Of a stretch of DNA of 64,000 bases, positions 17,757 to 27,774 are shown in pieces (positions within the stretch are counted from its first letter, which is position 1; each line of letters begins with the position of its first letter). The stretch is taken from the NCBI GenBank assembly GCA_016926805.1, contig JAFGNV010000017.1, positions 1 through 64,000 on the forward strand, in the 5' to 3' direction. This DNA comes from Anaerolineae bacterium (GTDB taxonomy: Bacteria; Chloroflexota; Anaerolineae; 4572-78; J111). The notes under the pieces were generated by a model. The model worked only from the letters and a program-made list of their open reading frames with translations. It had not been told where the DNA came from and did no database searches. Both the position numbers and the translations under genes were made by a program.

Positions 17757-17856
17757 AAACCTGACAGGTTTTCGAGGTAATTTGGCTTGAAAATACTCTG
17801 ATTATTTCCGAATAACATGCGATTCTGAATAATTCCGTAAAAACCTGTCAGGTTTT
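17757..17856. repeat. Pair of AAACCTGnCAGGTTT palindromes inside the atp operon
   Basis: AAACCTGACAGGTTT (17757-17771) and AAACCTGTCAGGTTT (17841-17855) are reverse complements of each other, and each is itself a 7+7 palindrome. They bracket an 69-base A/T-rich spacer between atpH and atpA. This looks like a small dispersed element. It could also form a hairpin in the mRNA that sets the ratio of membrane-sector to F1-sector subunits. Confidence 0.7.
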
Positions 17857-17880
17857 AGAACGCACGGATATGGAGACAAG

Positions 17881-19407
17881 ATGGTCTTAAAGTTAGATGA
17901 TATTACCGCCCAAATACGCCGACAAATCGAAGAATTTCAAGCGCCCATCGAGTCAACCGATATTGGCACGGTCTTGAGTGTGGGCGATGGTATTGCCCGT
18001 ATCAGCGGTCTCACCAACGTCATGTCTACCGAACTGCTTGAATTTCCCGGCGGCGTGATGGGTATTGCCCTGAACCTGGAAGCCAATCAGGTTGGCGCCG
18101 TGATCTTGGGCGACTACGAACACATTGAAGAAGGCGACATTGTCAAAAGCACCGGCCGGATCGCCTCGGTGCCGGTGGGCAACGCCATGATTGGCCGGGT
18201 AGTGAACGCGCTGGGTGAACCCATTGACGGTAAAAGCGTTATTCAAAACGATGGCTACTACCCCATTGAGAAAATTGCGCCGGGCGTAATTGAGCGGGCC
18301 AATGTGAATGCCCCGGTTCAAACCGGCATTAAGGCCATCGATTCGATGATTCCCATTGGCCGCGGCCAGCGCGAGTTGATTATTGGCGACCGCCAAACCG
18401 GCAAAACTGCCATCGCCGTTGATACCATCATCAACCAGAAAGGCAAAGACCTTATTTGTATCTACGTGGCCATTGGCCAGCGGCTGGGACAGGTGGCCCA
18501 GGTGGTGGCCACGCTAGAGAGATACGGAGCCATGGAACATACCATCGTCGTGGTGGCGGGGGCCTCCGACCCCGCGCCCATGCAGTACATTGCGCCCTAC
18601 GCCGGTTGCGCCATCGGCGAGTATTTTATGGATCAGGGCCAGGATGCGCTGGTAGTGTACGACGATCTCAGCAAGCATGCCTGGGCTTACCGCCAGATTT
18701 CTTTGCTCCTGCGCCGGCCGCCCGGACGCGAAGCCTATCCCGGCGATCTCTTCTACCTGCACTCGCGCCTGCTGGAACGCGCCGCCAAAATGTCCGAAGC
18801 AAATGGTGGCGGCTCACTCACGGCCTTACCCATCATTGAAACTCTGGCCGGTGACATGAGCGCCTACGTGCCCACCAACGTTATCTCCATCACCGATGGC
18901 CAAATTTATCTGGAAAGTGATCTCTTTTATGCCGGCCAACGGCCTGCCGTGAATGCGGGTCTATCCGTATCTCGCGTGGGCGGTGATGCTCAAACCAGGG
19001 CCATGAAACAGGTGGCCGGTCAGATGCGGCTGGAACTGGCTCAGTTCCGCGAGTTGGCCGCGTTTGCCCAGTTTGGCTCAGACCTGGATCGGTCTACCCG
19101 CGAACAACTGGACCGCGGCCTGCGTCTGACCGAACTGCTCAAACAGCCACAATACCAACCTGTGAATTTGGAAGACCAGGTGATATCCATGTATGCTCTG
19201 ACCCACGGCTATGGTCGCGGCGTGCCGGTGGAGAATATTCAAGCGTATGCAGCCAATCTCCTGCAATTTATGACATCCAGTCATCCTGAGATTGGTCAGG
19301 CTATTGCCAGTCAGCAGGTGCTGACCGGAGAGATTGAAACTTCCCTCAAAGCGGCTCTGGCCGAATACAATCACTCGGTTGGTTACGAGATTCCAGAAAA
19401 CAGATAA
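17881..19407 (+). CDS. atpA: F1Fo ATP synthase subunit alpha
   Basis: This 508-residue, full-length protein has a P-loop GDRQTGKT at 169-176 and the alpha signatures [20 protein letters not shown] and [20 protein letters not shown]. It forms the non-catalytic nucleotide-binding subunits of the F1 hexamer. The catalytic arginine finger region [17 protein letters not shown] is intact. It is followed by atpG after 8 bases. Confidence 0.96.
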   Translation: MVLKLDDITAQIRRQIEEFQAPIESTDIGTVLSVGDGIARISGLTNVMSTELLEFPGGVMGIALNLEANQVGAVILGDYEHIEEGDIVKSTGRIASVPVGNAMIGRVVNALGEPIDGKSVIQNDGYYPIEKIAPGVIERANVNAPVQTGIKAIDSMIPIGRGQRELIIGDRQTGKTAIAVDTIINQKGKDLICIYVAIGQRLGQVAQVVATLERYGAMEHTIVVVAGASDPAPMQYIAPYAGCAIGEYFMDQGQDALVVYDDLSKHAWAYRQISLLLRRPPGREAYPGDLFYLHSRLLERAAKMSEANGGGSLTALPIIETLAGDMSAYVPTNVISITDGQIYLESDLFYAGQRPAVNAGLSVSRVGGDAQTRAMKQVAGQMRLELAQFRELAAFAQFGSDLDRSTREQLDRGLRLTELLKQPQYQPVNLEDQVISMYALTHGYGRGVPVENIQAYAANLLQFMTSSHPEIGQAIASQQVLTGEIETSLKAALAEYNHSVGYEIPENR

Positions 19408-19415
19408 GGTCGGTT

Positions 19416-20312
19416 GTGGCTTCTATTCGTGAAATCAAACGGCGCATAAAAAGTGTCAAAAACATTGCTCAAGTCACCCGCGCCATGCAGATGGTGGCTG
19501 CCTCGCGAATGCGGCGGGCGCAGGAACAGGCTCTGGCCTCCCGACCCTACGCCAATAAAGCCTGGGAAGTGCTCACCCGTCTGGCCGAACTACCCAGTAC
19601 TCACCCCCTCCTCACGCCACGCGATTCGGTGAGAAACGTTGCAATTATTTTGATTACTGCCGACAAGGGGCTGGCTGGAGCCTACAACTCCAATATCATC
19701 CGCGCCACCGTCCGGTTTATGCGTGAGAATAACCGCGAGAACGCCAAACTGGTCACCCTGGGCCGGAAAGGGCGCGATCTGATGGTACGCTATGGGCGTA
19801 CGGTCATCGCCGAGTTCAGCGATTTGCCCGCCCGCCCCATTTCGCTGGATATTGCCCCTGTTGCCCGGGTGGTTATTGACGGTTTTCTGACTGGCGACTT
19901 TGACGAAGTATACCTGGCTTACACCCGCTTTATCAACACGCTCCAGCAAGAACCGACCCTTCGTTTGTTGCTGCCCATTCAACCCCACACCATTGAGGGT
20001 AAAGTAATGAGTCGACATATGAGAGACCTGAAGCTCACGGGCGGTATTGAATATTTGTATGAGCCAGGTCGGGACACCCTGTTCGATACTATCCTGCCTC
20101 GCTTCACCGAGGTACAGATTTATCAGGCGGTGTTGGAAGCCCTGGCCAGCGAACACTCGGCGCGGATGGTAGCCATGCGCAATGCCACCAGCAACGCCAA
20201 TGAACTGGCCAGCGAACTGACCTTGACCTATAACAAGATCCGACAAGACGCAATCACCAAAGAAATGTTAGACATTGCCGGTGGCGCCGAGGCTTTGGCT
20301 CAGGCGCCGTAG
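19416..20312 (+). CDS. atpG: F1Fo ATP synthase subunit gamma
   Basis: This 298-residue central shaft subunit starts at GTG 19416. The N-terminal helix (IREIKRRIKSVKNIAQVTRA, then MQMVAASRMRRAQ) and the C-terminal helix (SARMVAMRNATSNANEL, LTLTYNKIRQDAITKEMLDI) are the classic conserved ends that form the coiled-coil rotor inside the alpha/beta hexamer. The central Rossmann-like part is less conserved, as usual. Confidence 0.95.
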   Translation: MASIREIKRRIKSVKNIAQVTRAMQMVAASRMRRAQEQALASRPYANKAWEVLTRLAELPSTHPLLTPRDSVRNVAIILITADKGLAGAYNSNIIRATVRFMRENNRENAKLVTLGRKGRDLMVRYGRTVIAEFSDLPARPISLDIAPVARVVIDGFLTGDFDEVYLAYTRFINTLQQEPTLRLLLPIQPHTIEGKVMSRHMRDLKLTGGIEYLYEPGRDTLFDTILPRFTEVQIYQAVLEALASEHSARMVAMRNATSNANELASELTLTYNKIRQDAITKEMLDIAGGAEALAQAP

Positions 20313-20374
20313 AATAATAAGAAATTAGACTTGAGAACTTCTTCACTCCTAATTTCTACTTTCAGGAGGACTGA

Positions 20375-21781
<1,407 letters not shown>

Positions 21782-21783
21782 AA

Positions 21784-22233
21784 ATGCTTCGTCTTGAGAT
21801 TATCACCGTTGAAGGCAAAGTCTTTGAAGACAATGTGAGTATGGTCATCGCTCCTGGCACCGACGGCGTGTTGGGCATCTTGGCCCGCCATACGCCCCTG
21901 ATGACAACCCTCACCTACGGCGAACTTCAAATTAAAACGGAGGAACAGCCCGACCAATTCTTTGCTATCGGTGGTGGTTTTATGGAAGTACGTCCCTACA
22001 ATGTAACCATCCTGGCCGACTCGGCGGAACGGGCCGAAGAGATTGACGTGGGACGAGCCAGAGCCGCGCGGGAAAGAGCAGAAACCATTCTGACTCAAAC
22101 AATCGATGAAAGACGGGACTTCTCCCGTGTTGAAGCCGCCCTCCAGCGTTCGCGGATCCGGTTGAAAGTGGCCCGACGGCAGAAGAGCAGTCAGGATCGA
22201 CGGAGGCCGACTTCAGATTTCAACCCAGATTGA
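21784..22233 (+). CDS. atpC: F1Fo ATP synthase subunit epsilon
   Basis: This 149-residue protein begins two bases after the atpD stop. The N-terminal beta-sandwich shows LEIITVEGKVFEDNVSMVIA and GTDGVLGILARHTPLMT, and a C-terminal helical pair follows (about 90-135). The last 15 residues form a basic, polar tail. It couples gamma to the c-ring, and in many bacteria its helices inhibit ATP hydrolysis. It is the last gene of the operon and is followed by an intrinsic terminator. Confidence 0.92.
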   Translation: MLRLEIITVEGKVFEDNVSMVIAPGTDGVLGILARHTPLMTTLTYGELQIKTEEQPDQFFAIGGGFMEVRPYNVTILADSAERAEEIDVGRARAARERAETILTQTIDERRDFSRVEAALQRSRIRLKVARRQKSSQDRRRPTSDFNPD

Positions 22234-22266
22234 CGCCTACACCGACCCAGGCAAAAACATCGCCAG

Positions 22267-22294
22267 GCCAGGAGCCAGCTCTCCTGGCTTTTTT
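22267..22294 (+). terminator. Intrinsic terminator of the ATP synthase operon
   Basis: GCCAGGAG (22267-22274), a 6-base loop, CTCCTGGC (22281-22288) and six T (22289-22294) make a textbook rho-independent terminator 33 bases after the atpC stop. Confidence 0.9.
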
Positions 22295-22309
22295 GCGGGT
22301 TATAGCTTC

Positions 22310-22337
22310 TTGCTCAATCTTGAATTTGAGTTACAAT
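22310..22337 (+). promoter_or_regulatory. Promoter of mreB
   Basis: TTGCTC (22310-22315), a 16-base spacer and TACAAT (22332-22337) lie directly behind the operon terminator and 28 bases before the ATG at 22366. Confidence 0.5.
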
Positions 22338-22365
22338 TCAAACCTAATTCGATTGGGAGTAATCT

Positions 22366-23373
22366 ATGTTTGAAAAGAAAATCGGTGTTGATTTAGGCAC
22401 CAGTAGTATCCTGATTTATATCAAGGGTCGGGGTATTGTTTTACAGGAGCCATCGGTCGTCGCTATCTCACAAAACGATGAGCGGATTGTGGCCATTGGA
22501 CAGGAAGCCCTGGCCATGCTGGGGCGCGTGCCGGAAGCCATCGAGATTAGCCGTCCCCTGCGCAACGGCGTCATTGCCGACTACTACGTGACCGAACGAA
22601 TGTTGATTTTCTATCTGGAACGGTTAGTGGGACGCTTCCGGCTATTCCAACCAGAAGTGATGATTAGCACGCCTGTTGGTATCACCAGCGTCGAGCGGAG
22701 GGCTGTTGAAGATGCTGCCCGAAAAGCGGCTCGCCGTGAGACCCACACCATTCCCGAACCACTCGCTGCCGCCATTGGGGCAGGGCTGCCGATTGACACG
22801 CCTACCGGCAATATGGTGGTTGATATGGGAGGTGGTACCAGCGGAGCCGCCGTAATCTCAATGAATGGAATCGTCGCCAGCGATTCTGTCCGGGTTGCCG
22901 GCATAACGTTAGATGAGTCCATCATCAACTACATTCGTCGCAAACATAATCTGATTATCGGCGAGCAGACCGCCGAAGAAATCAAAATTAAGATCGGCAG
23001 CGCCATTCCTATGGACGAGCCGATGGAAATGGAGGTCAAAGGCCGCGACCAGGTGGCCGGGTTACCCCGCAACATCACCATCACCTCCGATGAAGTGGCC
23101 GAGGCGATGAGTGAACCTCTGACCGCTATTTCTGGCGTGGTCAAAAGTGTACTGGAAAAAACGCCGCCAGAGCTGGCCTCGGACATTATCGACCGGGGCA
23201 TCATTATGACCGGCGGCACCGCTCTGCTACGTAATTTGGACGTGATGCTCACCGAACAGGTGGATGTGCCGTGTTACGTGGCCGATAATCCGATTGCCTG
23301 TGTCGCCCTGGGTGCTGGCATGGGGCTGGAAATTCGGGAAATGCTGGAACGCGCTGCATCTCCGGTTTTTTAA
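22366..23373 (+). CDS. mreB: Rod-shape determining actin homolog MreB
   Basis: This 335-residue protein has the actin-fold motifs [16 protein letters not shown] (phosphate 1), [14 protein letters not shown] (phosphate 2) and [15 protein letters not shown] (adenosine), plus the MreB-typical [18 protein letters not shown]. It polymerises under the membrane and guides cell-wall synthesis or shape. No mreC, mreD, rodA or penicillin-binding gene follows, so it stands alone here. Such single MreB/Mbl-type genes near the atp operon occur in other bacteria too. Confidence 0.9.
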   Translation: MFEKKIGVDLGTSSILIYIKGRGIVLQEPSVVAISQNDERIVAIGQEALAMLGRVPEAIEISRPLRNGVIADYYVTERMLIFYLERLVGRFRLFQPEVMISTPVGITSVERRAVEDAARKAARRETHTIPEPLAAAIGAGLPIDTPTGNMVVDMGGGTSGAAVISMNGIVASDSVRVAGITLDESIINYIRRKHNLIIGEQTAEEIKIKIGSAIPMDEPMEMEVKGRDQVAGLPRNITITSDEVAEAMSEPLTAISGVVKSVLEKTPPELASDIIDRGIIMTGGTALLRNLDVMLTEQVDVPCYVADNPIACVALGAGMGLEIREMLERAASPVF

Positions 23374-23402
23374 CAAGGAGAGCGTTTTTAACAAAGAGAG
23401 CG
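23367..23402 (+). repeat. 18-bp tandem duplication over the mreB stop codon
   Basis: TTTTTAACAAGGAGAGCG (23367-23384) is followed directly by a copy with one mismatch (23385-23402). The first copy includes the mreB stop codon, so a duplication by slippage at the 3' end is the simplest explanation. Confidence 0.6.
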
Positions 23403-23460
23403 TTCGGTAATTCAGGATAGGTTCAAAAATCTATTGAGTTCACTGTCTTCAGCAAACAAA

Positions 23461-23489
23461 AAGGCCACGTTGTCTTAAAACGTGGCCTT
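23461..23489. terminator. Bidirectional terminator between mreB and rex
   Basis: AAGGCCACGTT (23461-23471) pairs exactly with AACGTGGCCTT (23479-23489) around a 7-base loop. It is preceded by A-rich and followed by T-rich sequence, and sits between convergent genes. Confidence 0.75.
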
Positions 23490-23586
23490 ATAATTTTAAT
23501 TTTCGGCTGGTCATTACGGTTTCAGCCGCCACACAATACCGCTGAAGCGGTTGCAACAGCTCTTTTCGCTATACTGCCTGCATCGG

Positions 23587-24207
23587 CTACTCCAGATAAT
23601 ACGCCATCCGCTGCAAATGCATAACTGGATCCACATATTGCACCTGAATATTGCCCGGCACACTCAGGGTAATGGGGGCGTAATTTAGAATGGCCTTGAT
23701 CCCCATCTCAATAAGTGTATTGGCCACTTCTTGAGCCGCCCCGGCGGGCACAGCCAAAATGGCTATCCTGATATTTTGCGCAGAAATCACTTTTGCCAGA
23801 TTATCGAGCGAACGTACGGTTTTACCTTCTATTTGCTGGCCAATTTTTTCCGGATCGTTATCAAAAATGGCCTCTATATGAAACCCCTGCCGGTGAAATC
23901 CGCCGTAATGTAGAATCGCCTGCCCCAGATCACCAAAACCAACCAGGGCAACCGTCCAATCCCGATCCACGTGCAAGATTTTGGCAATTTGCTCGCGCAG
24001 ATAACTGATCTCATATCCCGTGCCCTGCTTACCAAATTCACCAAAATGCGAAAGGTCTTTGCGAATTTGGGCTGAGCCAATGCCCAGCCGGTCCCCCAAC
24101 TCATGGGACGAGGTAATCTCCTGCCCCGCTTCCTGCAAGAGAGTCAAGGCCCGCAAGTAGATAGGTAACCGTCCAATCACAATATCAGGAACATCATTGG
24201 TTGCCAT
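23587..24207 (-). CDS. rex: Redox-sensing transcriptional repressor Rex
   Basis: This 206-residue protein has an N-terminal winged helix ([20 protein letters not shown], then [13 protein letters not shown]) that binds operator DNA, and a Rossmann domain ([14 protein letters not shown]) that senses the NADH/NAD+ ratio. A C-terminal domain-swapped helix ends the chain. When NADH rises, Rex leaves its operators and lets fermentative or respiratory genes be expressed. No clear Rex operator (TTGTGA-N6-TCACAA) is visible before its own gene. A promoter lies at 24289-24262. Confidence 0.93.
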   Translation of the reverse strand: MATNDVPDIVIGRLPIYLRALTLLQEAGQEITSSHELGDRLGIGSAQIRKDLSHFGEFGKQGTGYEISYLREQIAKILHVDRDWTVALVGFGDLGQAILHYGGFHRQGFHIEAIFDNDPEKIGQQIEGKTVRSLDNLAKVISAQNIRIAILAVPAGAAQEVANTLIEMGIKAILNYAPITLSVPGNIQVQYVDPVMHLQRMAYYLE

Positions 24208-24261
24208 AGGTTTGTCTCCCTCTCCTTTTTGCCGATAAACTTGTAAGTGAAATCTGTAACT

Positions 24262-24289
24262 ATCTTACCACAAATCAGCGTGTCTACAA
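24262..24289 (-). promoter_or_regulatory. Promoter of rex
   Basis: On the minus strand TTGTAG (24289-24284), a 16-base spacer and TAAGAT (24267-24262), about 55 bases upstream of the rex start. The -10 box is preceded by TGTGG. Confidence 0.45.
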
Positions 24290-24346
24290 AATACATAACG
24301 GCCTTGCGGTATAGAATGTCTTTTAACAGAATGGTCGCATCCGGGT

Positions 24347-24856
24347 TTATGGCCCAATCCAATTCAATTGAAACTCAATGCTATCTGAGGTTGTCTGCAA
24401 ACCCACCACCTCGAACTCGGCTGGAGTCTGTTGGGTGATGGTCTGGCCGGGCAAAGCGCCTGCGTTGATGATACTTTGCGGCAACCACCTCGCCGGGATT
24501 CTGAGGAAGCCCAACTGTACCCAACGCAACTGACTAACCACATCCGCTCCCTGCATACCCAGCGACATCCCCAAACAAACGACGGGCCGCCATTGTCCCA
24601 AGCTGGTTCGCGTGGTGATTTCTATCTGACCACCCGGCTCGAGGTCAATTCGGGTGGGGGTTTTAAGCATATCCGTAGCAAAACGGCTCAAACTACTCTC
24701 CGAGAGCGATAACGTCACATCGGCCACGGGCAGCGGCGCCAACTGAGGCTCCATCGGGGCCGAGGCCATCTGCCGCATCCACACCAAAAAGAGCATAACC
24801 AGTAACAACCCCGTCAGCCCACCCACGGTCAACCCAAAACAACCCCACCGATTCAT
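24347..24856 (-). CDS. Membrane-anchored protein of unknown function, paralogous in layout to its upstream neighbour
   Basis: This 169-residue protein has one N-terminal membrane helix (LTVGGLTGLLLVMLFLVWM) and an extracytoplasmic beta-rich remainder. It has the segment VTLSLSESSLSRFATDML, which corresponds in place and pattern to LQLTVREDFLNRFVQTSA in the neighbouring protein, followed by a hydrophobic strand series. I do not recognise the family with certainty; the layout recalls LmeA/DUF2993 or DUF2140-type lipid-binding folds, but this is a guess. The ATG overlaps the stop of the upstream gene by four bases, so the two are co-translated. Confidence 0.6.
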   Translation of the reverse strand: MNRWGCFGLTVGGLTGLLLVMLFLVWMRQMASAPMEPQLAPLPVADVTLSLSESSLSRFATDMLKTPTRIDLEPGGQIEITTRTSLGQWRPVVCLGMSLGMQGADVVSQLRWVQLGFLRIPARWLPQSIINAGALPGQTITQQTPAEFEVVGLQTTSDSIEFQLNWIGP

Positions 24857-25425
24857 CGGGCCTCGCTGGCCTCCAGCCAGAAAGTGGCGTCGTCGCTACC
24901 CAGGTTGACCAGGATCAATGGCACTCCCAAGGTGGTTGATATGTCGTTCAACGCGATGTCTAATTCTTCATTTACTTCGGACAGGGAATCATCAAAAAAG
25001 CCGGTCAATTCCACGGGCAGAGTTACTCCGGATATGGCGGTGTCGAGCAGGCGGAGTTCAACGGTTTGGCCATTCAATTGAATTTCAAACAGACCCGTAA
25101 TCTGCACCGGCACCGACACTCCCGACAGGGTCACCGAGGAGTCAAAAATAAGATTAAACTGCCCTCCCGGTAAAATATCCACGCGGACGTTCCCTGCGGC
25201 AGAGGTTTGGACAAATCTATTCAAAAAATCTTCGCGGACCGTCAGTTGTAAATCAGAGAAACCCGCGCTCGCCGGGAGCGCTGGATCGGGGGAGAGTACG
25301 GCCACAGCCAACGACAGCACAATCAACAGCACTCCGCCCCCCAGAAAACCCAGGATCATATCCCCGGCGCACCCCAATAGTCCGCAGCCAAGTGAAGACT
25401 CAAGAGAGGTTTGTTGATTATCCAT
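24853..25425 (-). CDS. Membrane-anchored protein of unknown function with beta-rich domain
   Basis: This 190-residue protein has an N-terminal membrane helix (ILGFLGGGVLLIVLSLAVAV) after a short cytosolic part, then a periplasmic/external domain with alternating strands: LQLTVREDFLNRF, VRVDILPGGQFNLIF, VPVQITGLFEIQLNG and ISGVTLPVELTGFF. The pattern resembles the lipid-binding tubular folds of DUF2993/LmeA proteins, but I cannot confirm this. It forms a gene pair with the smaller paralogue behind it (ATGA overlap) and follows rsfS after 22 bases, so the three may form one transcript. Confidence 0.6.
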   Translation of the reverse strand: MDNQQTSLESSLGCGLLGCAGDMILGFLGGGVLLIVLSLAVAVLSPDPALPASAGFSDLQLTVREDFLNRFVQTSAAGNVRVDILPGGQFNLIFDSSVTLSGVSVPVQITGLFEIQLNGQTVELRLLDTAISGVTLPVELTGFFDDSLSEVNEELDIALNDISTTLGVPLILVNLGSDDATFWLEASEAR

Positions 25426-25447
25426 TTTAATTATACGGCTCCGGCTT

Positions 25448-25828
25448 CTACAGCATGCGCATCATAATGGGCGCATCTTGCCACAACTCTTCTAATTGAT
25501 AATAGGCCCGTTGTTGTGGTGAAAAAACATGAACAATCACCGAGCCAAAATCAATCAACGTCCAGCCGGACTCGGGGGTGCCTTCGATGACGGCCAGCCT
25601 TGTACCTTCAAATTTGAGCTTTTCCAGCAATTCGTCCGTAATCGCTCTGATCTGCCGGGGTGATGAACCATCACACAAAACGTAATAATCGGCCAGCAAG
25701 GTGACATTCCGCATATCCAGACCAATGATATTGGTTGCTTTTTTGCCTTCGATAATGTCGACCACCTTGTGGACTAATTCGTTTGCTTCCAGGGTTGCCT
25801 CCGATATTAAAAAGTTGGTAGTGGTCAC
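25448..25828 (-). CDS. rsfS: Ribosomal silencing factor RsfS
   Basis: This 126-residue protein starts at GTG 25828. It has the family motifs VDIIEGKKATNIIGLDM, DYYVLCDGSSPRQIRAI, EGTPESGWTLIDFGSVIVHV and FSPQQRAYYQLEELW. RsfS binds ribosomal protein uL14 on the large subunit and blocks subunit joining when nutrients are short. The start codon lies at the edge of an inverted-repeat element. The downstream pair of anchored proteins may share its transcript. Confidence 0.93.
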   Translation of the reverse strand: MTTTNFLISEATLEANELVHKVVDIIEGKKATNIIGLDMRNVTLLADYYVLCDGSSPRQIRAITDELLEKLKFEGTRLAVIEGTPESGWTLIDFGSVIVHVFSPQQRAYYQLEELWQDAPIMMRML

Positions 25829-25855
25829 TTTGTAAGTGATAAGATAGTCTGATAC

Positions 25856-25953
25856 GTCATTCCGAGGAGCAACGCGACGAGGAATCCCTCAGAACTATGT
25901 TCGTAAGACCAGTTTGGAGGGATTTCTCTCTCACTGCGTTCGCTCGAAATGAC
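25856..25953. repeat. Dispersed-type inverted repeat upstream of rsfS
   Basis: The left arm (25856-25890, GTCATTCCGAGGAGCAACGC onward) and the right arm (25917-25953, ending GCGTTCGCTCGAAATGAC) are imperfect inverted copies sharing GTCATT..CGA and GGAATCCCTC. Such elements are common non-coding repeats in bacterial intergenic DNA. Outside them, TTGGTAGTGGT...TAAGTGAT (25815-25840) is again mirrored imperfectly at about 25960-25986, so the whole symmetric block may extend from about 25810 to 25990. Confidence 0.6.
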
Positions 25954-26050
25954 ATGCGCATCACTTACTTATTAACCACCACCAAAAAGTTTATGGATAT
26001 TCCATGTTATCATAGGTCGGCTTTGTCGCCAAAACAGCGGGCGGGCTTTT

Positions 26051-26079
26051 TTGAAGAAATGTTTTCCTTCTGGTATGAT
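26051..26079 (+). promoter_or_regulatory. Promoter of the Amt-like gene
   Basis: TTGAAG (26051-26056), exactly 17 bases and TATGAT (26074-26079) with an extended TGn element, 43 bases before the GTG start at 26122. Confidence 0.6.
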
Positions 26080-26121
26080 TGGGGCATGCAAATGATTGAA
26101 GAGTAATGATGTGGAGGGGTC

Positions 26122-27756
26122 GTGTTAAAACCAAAAGCTCTTATCCTGGCTCTGCCGGCACCAGTCCTGGTCATGGTTACCCCGGCTCTGGCCCAACAAA
26201 TCGGGCCAAACACCGAAATCGATTTCATCAATATGTGGCCTATGGCGTTAGTGTTGCTATGGCCCCTGGGCTTGATTCTGTTGATGAGCAGCGCCATACC
26301 CGAAGCGCAAGCGCCGACCATCGCCGTGCAGTTATTGATTGTATGGGGTGTTGCCGCCCTGGCCTATTTTGCCGTAGGTTTTGCCTTCCAGTTTGGCGGT
26401 ATCGCCCAGATCAATCCCGATCCTGCTCTGAGCGGCCTTTATTGGGAGTGGTATCCCCTGGGGTCATCGGTGGATTTGAGTGTAGCCCGGCTGTGGGGGG
26501 TGATTGCCCTGCAAGGGTGGCTGTTGACAGGAGCAGCCGACTCCTCCAGGGCGTTCCAGTTGTTTGCCAGCCAGCTGGCCCTGGTTGGACTGGCCGCTAT
26601 ACTCCCGGCCGGGACATTACTGCAGCGAGTCAGGGGCGGCAGCGCTCTGTTAATTGCTTTGCTCACCGGGGCTATTCTTTACCCGATGACCGGTAACTGG
26701 TTGTGGGGCGGCGGCTGGCTGGCTCAATTGGGATTCAGTTTGGGATGGGGTCACGGATTGGTCGATTTTGGCGGGGCGAGCGTTATTTTCTTAACCGGCA
26801 GTCTGGTAACCCTGACCAGCCTGCTTGTCTTCAAACCCTCTTCCCAGGAGAAAGCATTCACCGAACCCCAGGAAGTTGTCGTCAGTGTGGCCGCAGATCG
26901 CCTGACCGTTTATGATGAAACCAACGAGCCGCTGGAAGAAACTTTGCCGGTAACCCCCATGCCCTCAGCCTACCTGCCGATTCTCGGCGTGTTGGGGGCC
27001 GGATTGATGCTGGTAGGTTGGATTGGCGTGGCCACCGGCGCAGCCGCGCCAACCGCCCTCAACTTCTCCCCGGCTCAGGCTGCCGTTAACGGACTTTTGG
27101 CGGCGCTAAGCGCGGCTCTGGCAGCCGCTGGTTATAGTTGGCTGACTACACGAAAACTCGACCCGCTGATGGTTTCACGTGGATTAGTTGCCGGATTGGT
27201 GGTAGCTACGGCCGGAGCACCTTTTATTCCTACCTGGATGCTGGTAGTGGCCGGGTTGGTTACCGGGCTGGGATTACCATTGCTCATCTACCTATTCAAC
27301 CAGGGTCTGGGGGGCTTTCACCTGGCCGATGAATTGGGGACGGTGGCTACTTATGGCGGCAGTGCGCTCATCAGCGTGATGCTGGTGGGATTGTTGGCCG
27401 ATGGTCAGGCCGGTCAGGGTTGGAATGGCGTTGGTCTCACCGACTACCACGACGTGCCCGGACAGGGCGTGGCGGGGCTGGTGGTTGCCCCCGGTTATGC
27501 TGCCGACTGGCCCGGTCAATTTCAGGCGCAACTATGGGGTATTGCTGCAATTGCGATATGGGCTTTGGGATTAAGCTTCTTGCTGCTCCAAACCATCAAG
27601 GTAATCCGGCGCTCCTGGATTCGCTCGGGGCTTGAAATAACTACCCCGCGCCGGACGTCTTCTGTCTCCTGGCAATCCGATCTTTCCACCGCAGTGCCTA
27701 CCGGGGAAGGCAAAAATGACGAAATCCTCTCGAGCAACGGAGAAAATGAGGTGTGA
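26122..27756 (+). CDS. Ammonium-transporter-fold (Amt-like) membrane protein lacking both pore histidines
   Basis: This 544-residue protein starts at GTG 26122 after GTGGAGGGG. A signal-like N terminus (ALPAPVLVMVTPALAQQ) is followed by about eleven membrane helices. The central segment GLVDFGGASVIFLTG matches the Amt signature around the conserved Asp (LDFAGGTVVH in AmtB), but the first pore histidine is Phe. The later segment FHLADELGTVATYGG corresponds to the DVFGVHG region of AmtB, with Tyr in place of the second pore histidine. A polar loop of about 60 residues (245-305) separates the two halves. Twin histidines are central to ammonium conduction, so this protein may carry another solute or act as a sensor. 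No GlnK gene is nearby. The alignment is by eye. Confidence 0.65.
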   Translation: MLKPKALILALPAPVLVMVTPALAQQIGPNTEIDFINMWPMALVLLWPLGLILLMSSAIPEAQAPTIAVQLLIVWGVAALAYFAVGFAFQFGGIAQINPDPALSGLYWEWYPLGSSVDLSVARLWGVIALQGWLLTGAADSSRAFQLFASQLALVGLAAILPAGTLLQRVRGGSALLIALLTGAILYPMTGNWLWGGGWLAQLGFSLGWGHGLVDFGGASVIFLTGSLVTLTSLLVFKPSSQEKAFTEPQEVVVSVAADRLTVYDETNEPLEETLPVTPMPSAYLPILGVLGAGLMLVGWIGVATGAAAPTALNFSPAQAAVNGLLAALSAALAAAGYSWLTTRKLDPLMVSRGLVAGLVVATAGAPFIPTWMLVVAGLVTGLGLPLLIYLFNQGLGGFHLADELGTVATYGGSALISVMLVGLLADGQAGQGWNGVGLTDYHDVPGQGVAGLVVAPGYAADWPGQFQAQLWGIAAIAIWALGLSFLLLQTIKVIRRSWIRSGLEITTPRRTSSVSWQSDLSTAVPTGEGKNDEILSSNGENEV

Positions 27757-27774
27757 AATATTTGAAGATAGCCG

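Noticed and set aside
19590-20246. A 218-residue open frame on the minus strand opposite atpG
   Set aside because: It mirrors the codon pattern of atpG and shows no family motifs; atpG is unambiguous.
24200-24300. Possible Rex operator before rex
   Set aside because: No TTGTGA-N6-TCACAA-like palindrome is present; the partial match TTGTGG...TTACAA is too weak.
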